Below are positions 49,401 to 58,400 of a stretch of DNA of 64,000 nucleotides, piece after piece (within the stretch, counting starts at the first letter, position 1; every line of letters begins with the position of its first letter). A model generated the notes under the pieces. It had not been told where the DNA came from. It saw only the letters and a program-made list of their open reading frames with translations, and did not search any database. The position numbers and the translations under genes were made by a program. Source of the stretch: Platanthera guangdongensis (Eukaryota > Streptophyta > Magnoliopsida > Asparagales > Orchidaceae); contig CM077152.1 in the NCBI GenBank assembly GCA_039583875.1, positions 21,799,538 to 21,863,537 of the forward strand. The letters run 5' to 3'.

Positions 49401-52400
49401 CTTTTGGCCATCCCTAAGGAAGGATGCGTCGGAGTTTGCAAGGAGGTGTCAAAAGTGTCAACTATACGCCCCCTCCAACTCTTGTCCGCTCAAAGGCTCT
49501 GAAGCATCACGGCGTCATGGTCTTTTGTCATCTGGGGGATGGATTTAGTTGGGTCGTTCCCCCGGCAAGCGGACAGAGAAGGTTCCTTTTGGTTATGATT
49601 GACTACTTTTCAAAATGGCTAGAGGTCAAGACGTTGGCCAAGGTAACCTCCCAAGTCATCAGGAATTTCGTATGGGGAGAGATCATCTGTAGGCATGGGT
49701 TGTCTCAACCTCTCAGGTCATCGTCACGGACAATGGGTCGTAGTTTGCCAGCGAGGAGTTCATCAGCTTCTGCACTCAGCTAGGGATCGACCTCAGGTTT
49801 GCCTTCGTCCACCACCCAAGGAGCAACGGCTAGGTGGAGGTGGCAAACAAGATCATTGTAAACCTGCTCAAAAAGATGGTGGAAAACTTGAGGGGGAGCT
49901 GGGTGGAGCAACTCCCCACGGTGTTGTAGGCTTTGCGGACAACCCCAAACACGGTAATTGGAGAAACCCCTTTCAAGCTTTCACATGGCTGTGAGGCGGT
50001 CCTGCCCGTGGAGTTTGAGGTTCAATCCTCGCGAGTTGCGGCTGCCAGCAAAGGAGACGAGACATGGAGGAAGGAGAATGAAAGGGAGTTGCGGCTCTCG
50101 CTGGATATGGTGGAAGAATTTGTGACGTGGCCGCAGTCAGGCAGGAGGAAATCAAGCGGCGAATGGCTAGGTATTTTGATAAACACATCAGGATCAAGCA
50201 GTTCGGGGAAGGGGATCTAGTCGTGAAGAAAGTCGACGTCGCAGGAAGATCGGCGGCCGTTGGTAAGCTCAACCCCACTTGGGAAGGACCCTACATTGTA
50301 GAAATGACCTTGAGGTCAGGGGGATACCACCTCCAGAATATGGAGGGGGTGCCCATCGGCCACGCCTGGAGTGGCGACGATCTAAAAAGCTTCTACCCAT
50401 AGGATGGGTAAATCTGTGTATACCGTTGTAATATGTTATTTTAAGAATTGTTTCCCTGCAGGGTTATGATGTATCTATGGTTTTGATGGCACCGAGTAGA
50501 CCCGCTTGTTCAGGCTCCCATTAAGCTGGCAGGGTCGAAGGCTCGCTCGGTGGCCAGGGAAAGATGATGGTAGTTTGCAAGACCCCGAGAGGATCCCGCT
50601 GCGCAGGCTCCCATTAGTTGGCAGGGCTGGAAGGCGCACTCGGCCCCGGGTAGACCCGCTGTCAGGCTCTCACTAGCTGGCAGGGTCGTAGGCTCGTTTG
50701 GGGGGTAAGGAAATTCCCCAAGAGGATTTCGCTGCTAAGGCTCCCATTAGCTGGCAAGGCTGGAAGGCGCACTCGACCCCGAGTAGACCCGCTGTCAGGC
50801 TCTCTCTAACTGCCAGGGTCGTAGGCTCGCTTGGGCAGAAAGAGAATGATGATGGTAGTTTGCAAGACCCCGAGAGGATACCGCTTCGCAGACTCCCATT
50901 AGCTGACAAGGCTGGAAGGCGCACTCGGCTCTGGGTAGACCCGCTGTCAGGCTCTCACTAGCTGGCAGGGTTGTAGGCTCGCTTGGGGGGTAAGAGAATA
51001 CCCCGAGAGAATCTCGCTGCTCAGACTCTCATTAGCTGGCAGAGCTGGAAGGCGCACTCGGCCCCGAGTAGACCCGCTGCCAAGCTCTCTAGCTGGAAGG
51101 GTCGTAGGCTCGCTTGAGGAGAATGGGAAAGGTGATGGTAGTTTACAAGACCCTGAGAGGATCCCGCTGCGCAGGCTCCCATTAGCTGGCAGGGCTGGAA
51201 GGCGCACTCGGCCCCGAGTAGACCCGCTGTCAGGCTCTCTCTAGCTGGCAAAGTCGTAGGCTCACTTGGGGGTAAGGGAATACCCCGAGAGGATCCCACT
51301 GCTCAAGCTCTCATTAGCTGGCAGGGCTGGAAGGCGCACTCGGCCCCGAGTAGACCCGCTGTCAGGCTCTCTCTAGCTGGCAGGGCCGTAAGCTCGCTTG
51401 GGGGGAAAGGGATAGGATTTGTGATTACAGTTGGCACCAAATGGGCCTACCGACCAGGCTCCCACCAAGCTGGCCGGGGCTAAAGGCTCGCCCGTTGACG
51501 AAGACAAAAAAGAAAAATAACCAAATTGGGGGCCACTCCCGCCATCAGGCTCTCACCTAGCTGACGGGGCAGCGGGGCCTAGGACGAACGTCGCGAAGAG
51601 TTTCACTAGCAAGCTTTCGGGAAGCCAGTACCCGTTCTAAGTTGAGGAGGGGGAAGCCCATGGCCTCTCGGCACATAGCATTTCGGCAGGGCCTGACCGA
51701 CGCTTTTCTCGCTCGGCAAGGGATTCTCAGCGCGCCTATTCGGCACACCCCTCTCGGCAAAGTTTACTTGGATAAACCACGCTGCGAACTGGCTGGGGTT
51801 GTCACCTAAAAAGCATAAGGCGTATGCGAAAGCGCCAAGGCGCGTGCAGTGGACATGAAACAAAAAAGGTGAGGGGGTGAGACCCTCTCAGTAGGGGCCT
51901 TTCAGCGAGAACCTTTTAGACAGGGCATGCTCGATGAATTCCCACTCGATGGGGACAGGTCTGCGGTTATCGCCTAAGAGCCTAAGGTTTTAGCAAAAGT
52001 GCGGAAACATTCCGACAACGACAAACAAGAAAGAGGGTACAGCTATAAAACATTCTGACGAAAGCAAAAAAAAGTTAACTTTTATATAAATCGCATGGTC
52101 ACAAGGGGTCTCGCACCATACATCAGTTCAAAGAAAAATTCAAAAAGGAAGATTACAAAGCGAAAAGAGAAGCTAGGCGAGAGGTCGTAAGGCGGAGCCG
52201 CTGTAGGCCCTGCTGGAGGTCTCGCTGGAGGTCTCGCTGGAGGAACCGCCGCCAGACTTGTCGCCCTGGCCAAGCCCTGGTGCATCTTCGCCCGGAGAAC
52301 TCCCTCTCCCACGGGGTTGGGGATGGGCTCGAACAGCCAGGGCAGGACCCCACGAGCGGTAAGGGTCTCGCCACCTTTGATCAAAAGGTCTGATTCCCGC

Positions 52401-55400
52401 AGCACCTTGATCACCATCGCGGTCGCCGCCTGCGCGTTTTCTTGCATCATCACTTCTATCTCATACTCTGAGAAGTGACGACTTTTGAGCCTCTCGTCCA
52501 GAGGCGGCGGAGCCGGCGCCTTGGCTTCTTGCGCGAGCTTGAGCTCGGCCTTCAGAAGTTTGATCTCGCAGGCATGGTCGGCCTCCCTCACGCGCGACAA
52601 TTGGGCTAGGGCGGAATCCTGCGAAAAAGTCCTTTGAGTTGTGGCAAATAATGAAAAGGCGAAAGGCATCAAAAGCCTTACATACCTCAATTGACGGGCG
52701 AAGCGCGAGAAGATTTTGCGAGTCCACCAGGTGTGCCTTCAGTGCGGCCGCCTCAGTCGCGGATTGATCCCGCGACTTCTTTATGTCGCCTAGGTTCCGC
52801 TCTATATTGATGTCGCGGCGCGCGCACATGTGCGTGAGCTCAAGCGCGCGCATCTGGGCTCGCACAGCCTCGTGAGCGAGACCATTTGTGGTCTCTTGGT
52901 AGTAGACGCTCGCGTCCTCCCGGCTGTAAAGCCTGAAGCCTACCGCATAGGCCTCGCCGCTGGAGGTTTCTTGTTCCAGCCAGGAGGGGAGAAGTGACAA
53001 GAGGGTGACCTGGTTGGTTTTCGGGTCCCACTACAGGAGGGGTCGGCCCTCTTCGTCCAGATGTTTCTCGTCCATGACGAAGTTGTGGTGCCCTCTCGGC
53101 ACGGGCTTGGCGGGAACCCCCTTCAAGGCCGCTTGAACCTCGGCGGAGACACTAACTCCGCTTGCTGAAGCCGGGAGCGTGGTCGAGGTTTCGGCCGGAG
53201 GTCCGGTTAGGATCTCGGCAGGGGACTTGCCCTTGTCCGCCGCGGACGGTTTTATTTTCTTGGGAGGAGCAGTAGGGGGGAGTTGGGCTTCCGCTTTCGG
53301 GCACTCTATGTGGAAGAGGAGCCGGGCTCCTTTCGGCAGGCCAGGGCGGCGGACTCGAGAGCAAGGGTGCTGGCGAAACCCCTAGTCTCATTGAAGGGCT
53401 GGTGGAGGGAAATTTCTCGTTCACCTGTGAAAGCTTTAACGATTAAACTCATAATCTCTGACGAAGAGTTGCAGAAATGAGCTGAAAAGGTACCTTCGTC
53501 GGGAGGGACTAGCGGAAGAGAGCCCAGGTCTCACCGAAGGAACTGGACGTCGAAGGTCTTCGTTCCGAAGAACTCGAGAAGGGCGCCCTCACGCCCCCCA
53601 AGGGCGGGAGGCTTGTAGGTCGCCTTGTCATATTGGACCGGCGCGAGGGGAACGTTGTCGAAGTTCCCGGAAACAAAAATGAACTTCTAGGCCCAGTTGT
53701 AATTCTTATTTGTGAGACCACTAGTCTTCACCGTTTGGCCCGAAAAGAAGACCACCCCACCCGTCGCGCGGAAGTTGAACAGCTTCCGAAAGATGGACAA
53801 GTTGAATTCGATCCTTTCCGCCCGCATGTAGCAGGCGATAGGCACCAGGATCGCAACAGAGTTAGGGTTGAGCTGGGTCGGTAGCACCCCATAGTACCGG
53901 AGGGCCTGGCGCACCTCCGGCCAGAGAGGGAGACGGAACCCCACCTCGAAATGTTCCAGAGGGATGGCGAGCTCCCCTTCCGGCGTAAAGTTGACCCTGT
54001 CTTCGTTCTCAGGGTTTCGCGTAACAAACTCCGGCGGGATGAAGTCTGCGATTACCGAAAGATATTCCTTCTTGGTCAACCGATATGGTAGAAAGTTATG
54101 GTCCAGGAAGGTTTGCGCACACTTAGAACGGCCTACGGTCTCGCCAGGCATCTTGAAGAAAAGGCGGAAAGGGAGAGAAGGGGCTAGAAGGTGAGAGCTT
54201 CTGAATTGCAGATAGCGGCGGGAGCGAGGAAAGGAAAGACGAAAGCGCGGAGTCAGAAAGAAGTAAATGTGGTTGGTGGACTTGCCTATTTATAGAGAGA
54301 GAAGTAATCATTAGGGATTTCCTAGGCGGCGGAAGTGCGGTTAGCAAATTTTAATGTTTTGACCCTTCATATTCCACCCCGCCTCGCCGACGCCTCTCGC
54401 ACCTGCAAACGGCGAGAGCTTCCGGGAGGAATCCCGGGTAAGAGCAAAGTAGCATACAAGTGTGAAAAGTCAAAGTGGTACGAGAACCAGGCACTCGACA
54501 AACAGAATATATAGAGCAACGCTATAGGCATCTCGCTAGGCGAGAGCCGTAATAAAATAATACCAAGCAAAGGTTTAATTGTTCAGAGGACGGAAAGGGT
54601 ACATAGCGAGAAGGGTAGGTCGGGAGGATGGGGTAAGAAGAAGCGAGATCCAGCAGAGCTCAGTACTGCTCCCATCGCCAGCGGCCCCGACCTTGCCTTC
54701 CAGACCTTGGTGGCACTCGAGGATAGTGGCAAGCGGTCACGACGGTAAGCCCCTGGTTGGCCAAGCGCAGCTGCTCCCAGATTCGCGTTATATGCCTTCC
54801 TGGGAAGTTCTCTTTGCGTTCAACCTGCCGCTCCTGCTCGCCAAGAAGGTGAGTGTAATCCCTCTCGATCACGGCATCCGTCGTTCGACCGCCGCGCCTG
54901 TTCACCGCCAGCAAATCGGCTTGGCCCATCCAAACGAGCTTTGACAGGACTTCCGCTATCGCTTCCGCCGAGTTCTGCCGTTCCCGCAGGCGTCGAGATA
55001 GTCCTTCATGTCACTGGGGTAAGGCAGGAGCGAGATCGTCTCCTCTTCTTCATCGGCTTCCGCCTCCGCAGTCTTCGGATCTAGCAAGAAAAGTCCAGTC
55101 AAGTCAAGCGAAGGCGGAAGGACTGGGCAAAGTTCCCGCTTACCTATGGCAGGGGATGGCCTCTCGGCAGCGGATTGGTGAGAAGGGTCGGGTTGCCCTT
55201 CAGTGCTTTTTCCAAAGAGCAGGTGGATCGGTTTGCCCCGTCCCGGGGGGTGTGCCGCGCGCTCCAGGGTGTTGGTCTCGGCCAATTGGGGGGCGGCGGT
55301 ATCTTCCTCAGCCGGAGGCCGAGACCCTGACGCGGGTGCGGTTGTTACAGTGATAACCCTCCCAGGCGAGAGGGGAAGACCGGTTGCCGAGTTGTTGGGA

Positions 55401-58400
55401 TCTTTGGGCGCGGGAGTTTGGGGCTCCGGTGGACGAGCCTTGGGCTGTCGAGGGCGAGAGCTGCGAAGAAACGAGTCAGCAAAATGAAAGCAAGTCATGT
55501 AAGATGAATGACAGGAGGAGATATTACCGGGATTGATCGTGGGCTGGACTTGAGTAATCGGGGGGGCAGCCTCCGAGACCAGCGGCGGGTTTTCACCGAA
55601 GGGACGAACAAACTCGGTATCAGCCGGAGGGTTATCGGTTGCAGTTTTCGGAACCTGTCGGCGAGAAGGGAAATGTGTCAGACACAGCAGCGGGTTTACG
55701 CCAAAAGGCGAGACAAGAGGAATACCTCCGGCAGGGAAGGAGGGTTCTCGGTGCTGCTGGGGGTCGGGGTGGGCGAGGCCAGATCCTTCTTCGAGCGGTC
55801 TCGCCTAACCGATTTGGCCTTCTTCTTCTTCGGTTGGGAGGGCGAGCTGACTGGCCTCTTGCCCATTAGCCAGGGGGCAACCCCGGTGCAGTCGGCACTG
55901 GGGTCGGGGTGGGCGAGGCCAGATCCTTCTTCGAGCGGTCTCGCCTAACCGATTTGGCCTTCTTCTTCTTCGGTTGGGAGGGCGAGTTGGTTGGCCTCTT
56001 GCCCATTAGCCAAGGGGCAACCCAGGCGCAGTCGGCACGGGCTCTCGCCTGAGCCGCGGCGAGGCGGTCTTGGAGTTCTTGCGAGAGTGGCCTCTCGTTG
56101 CGCTTGACATACATCTTAACAGCCTTGCGGGAGCTTAAGCGAAGGTGGCAGTAACAGCGGTGGCCTGAGGGATGGCCCGGCGACATATATATACAGGACT
56201 GGGGTAGGGCCCACCGAAGATTCCCTTCCAGGTCAGCAAGTGTTCAGCGAATATCGGGGGTTGGACGTGTCTTTCCAAGCACAACCTCATATTCGCTGGG
56301 TGGGACCTAGATGCCTGAAGGACCAGGGTTGGGCTAGCCTTGAGCTAGCTTTAGGCTAGAAGTCGGGTCAGGCAGATAGATAGCCGAGAGGGTTCCCGCC
56401 CGGGGCATGCGAGAGGGCTTGCGCCTGGGTAAGCGGGATGCCCTAAGGGTTGGCGTTGAGTGAGTTTTTGCCACTCAACGCCCTTTTGCCTTTGGCGTTG
56501 AGTGAGGCTTTGCCACTCAACGCCCGGCAGTTCTTGGCGTTGAGTGAGACTTTGCCACTAAACGCCCTTTCGCCTTTGGCGTTGAGTGAGGTTTTGCCAC
56601 TCAACGCCCTTTCGCCTTTTGCGTTGAGTGAGGCTTTGTCACTCAACGCCCGGCAGTTCTTGGCGTTGAGTGAGGCTTTGCCACTCAACGCCCTTTCGCC
56701 TTTGGCGTTGAGTGAGGCTTTGTCACTCAACGTCCTGCAGTTTTGGCGTTGAGTGAGGTTTTGCCACTCAACACCCTTTCGCCTTTGGTGTTGAGTGAGC
56801 CTTTGCCACTCAACGCCCTTTCACCTTTGGCGTTGAGTGAGGCTTTGTCACTCAACGCCCTTTCGCCTTTGGCATTGCGTGAGGCTTTGTCACTCAACGC
56901 CCTGAAGTTCTTGGCGTTGAGTGAGGCTTTGTCACTCAACGCCCTTTCGCCTTTGGCGTTGAGTGAGGCTTTGTCACTCAACCCCCTTTTTCTCTTGACG
57001 TCGAGTCCTGTTCCGCCACTCAGCGCTTTGCGGCTTGCCCCTAAGTTTCGCATAGGGCAGGCGGAAAGATTACAGAGTAGCGGAAGGGATTCCCCCCAGC
57101 AGGGTCCAGAGGTAAATTACCAGGATGTCCTCGGGTCTGCATTTAGCTACTCAGAACAGCGGAGTTACGTTATTGGCAGACCAAGTTGGGGTGCAAATAT
57201 CCTCTCAGAACAGCGGAGTTATGCTGTTGGCAGACCAGATACTAGGAGTCTATAAATATGACTCACAGGGTACCTCAGAAGGCAAGCTTTCACATTTTCT
57301 AAAATTAGTTAGTGCTTTCTGAGGTACTCCTAGCCCAGCAATTTGCTAAGGAGGGAAAGCGCTCGGAGATCTTTCGTGTTAGTGGGGGGACCTCCCAGCT
57401 GAGGCTTAGGGCCAGTTCTTGGTTCTTTGTTACTAGTCAGGGGTCTGGGTTTGGGAGAAGTAGGTGTCGGCTACACCCCAAGGTCCGAACTCTCGTTGAT
57501 GCCAGTTTTTGGCTTCAACATTAGGCTCTTTTCTTGTATTCATATTAGTCTCACATCATTAGTTGGGATTCCTCTCTCCTTTTTTATTCTTATATTAATA
57601 TACAAAGTCTTGTATTCAAGTAGAACGGAAAATTAATAAAATTGATATTTTCTTCCAAGTCTCTTTTTTACTGTTTTTGACAAAGTTGAAATGGAAGAGA
57701 TAGGAAGATGGATATTGTTGAAGCCGGGAAAATTCCTTATTCCAAAATTCGGATCAAGGCAGCCTAAGGTTACTGATTCTGCGGTCTGACACCATAATTC
57801 AAATGGCTATCGCGGAGAGAGAAAGCTATCTATAAGCACGCCCCAAGTGCTCCAGCAGGGAGGTTCCACCACGTACCCGAAAGTTTGGGATAAACTTCCT
57901 CTCCGCAACCAAAAGGCTAGGCGAGGTACTAGGCAGGCATGGACTTGGCGAGTATCCACTTGGGGGGACATCAACCTCTTCCAAAAAGTGTCATTTCTAG
58001 TACCCATGTTGGTCTATTTATAGAGAAATTTTGGGGGGGTATAGGTGAGTATCCAACCTCTGCCAGCGAGTTCCAAGGGTCTACTCGCTCATACTCGCGA
58101 GGTACTCGCCCATACTCGCCTAAGCTCGCCTCTGCTCGCCCAAGCTCTCCTCTGCTCGCCCAAGTTCGGCTCTGCTCGCCCAATGGTCTGTGAATAGCCA
58201 TCTGCTCGGGTACTTGTGATCTCGACGAATTCCAGGTTATACAGATATATTACTATGAAAGGAACTTCCATGAGATAAGTCGGGATTTACTCGCTCAAAA
58301 TTATAGGACACTCATTCATAACTTCCACACACACAACTTCCATCCAAAGCTCTTCCATGTCTAAGCAATTTAAAACATCATATATTAACTCTTTGACCAG

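Larger units (their letters stand above)
43929..57520 (+). mobile_element. Ty3/gypsy Tat-lineage element (13.6 kb)
   Basis: 5' LTR about 43929-44831, 3' LTR about 56241-57520, both ending GGCTTCAACA. TTAGG directly flanks both sides (43924-43928 and 57521-57525). Plus-strand gag-protease-RT-RNase H-(second RNase H)-integrase span 44892-50402. The extra RNase H domain and the long stretch with antisense frames between pol and 3' LTR are Tat-lineage characters. Frame damage makes it non-autonomous. It sits inside the copia 3' LTR region in the 25-kb myotubularin intron, antisense to that gene. Confidence 0.92.
34317..57682 (+). mobile_element. Ty1/copia element carrying two nested elements
   Basis: The putative 5' LTR starts TGTTATCATG at 34317, is interrupted at 34343-37114 by a gypsy element, and ends GACA at 37260. 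The primer site TGGTATCAGA follows. Gag to RNase H lie in 38217-43500, a purine tract TTGCGGGGGAG at 43531-43541, then TGTT. The 3' LTR end (about 57590-57682, CAAAGTCTTGTATTCAAGTA...TTTTTGACA) matches 37167-37260 but is separated by the 13.6-kb Tat element. No target duplication is found, and the outer boundaries are less certain than the interior. Confidence 0.72.

Noticed and set aside
44013..57040. Regularly spaced direct repeats resembling a CRISPR array
   Set aside because: Units are contiguous with two recurring linker types, no unique spacers, within plant retrotransposon LTRs.
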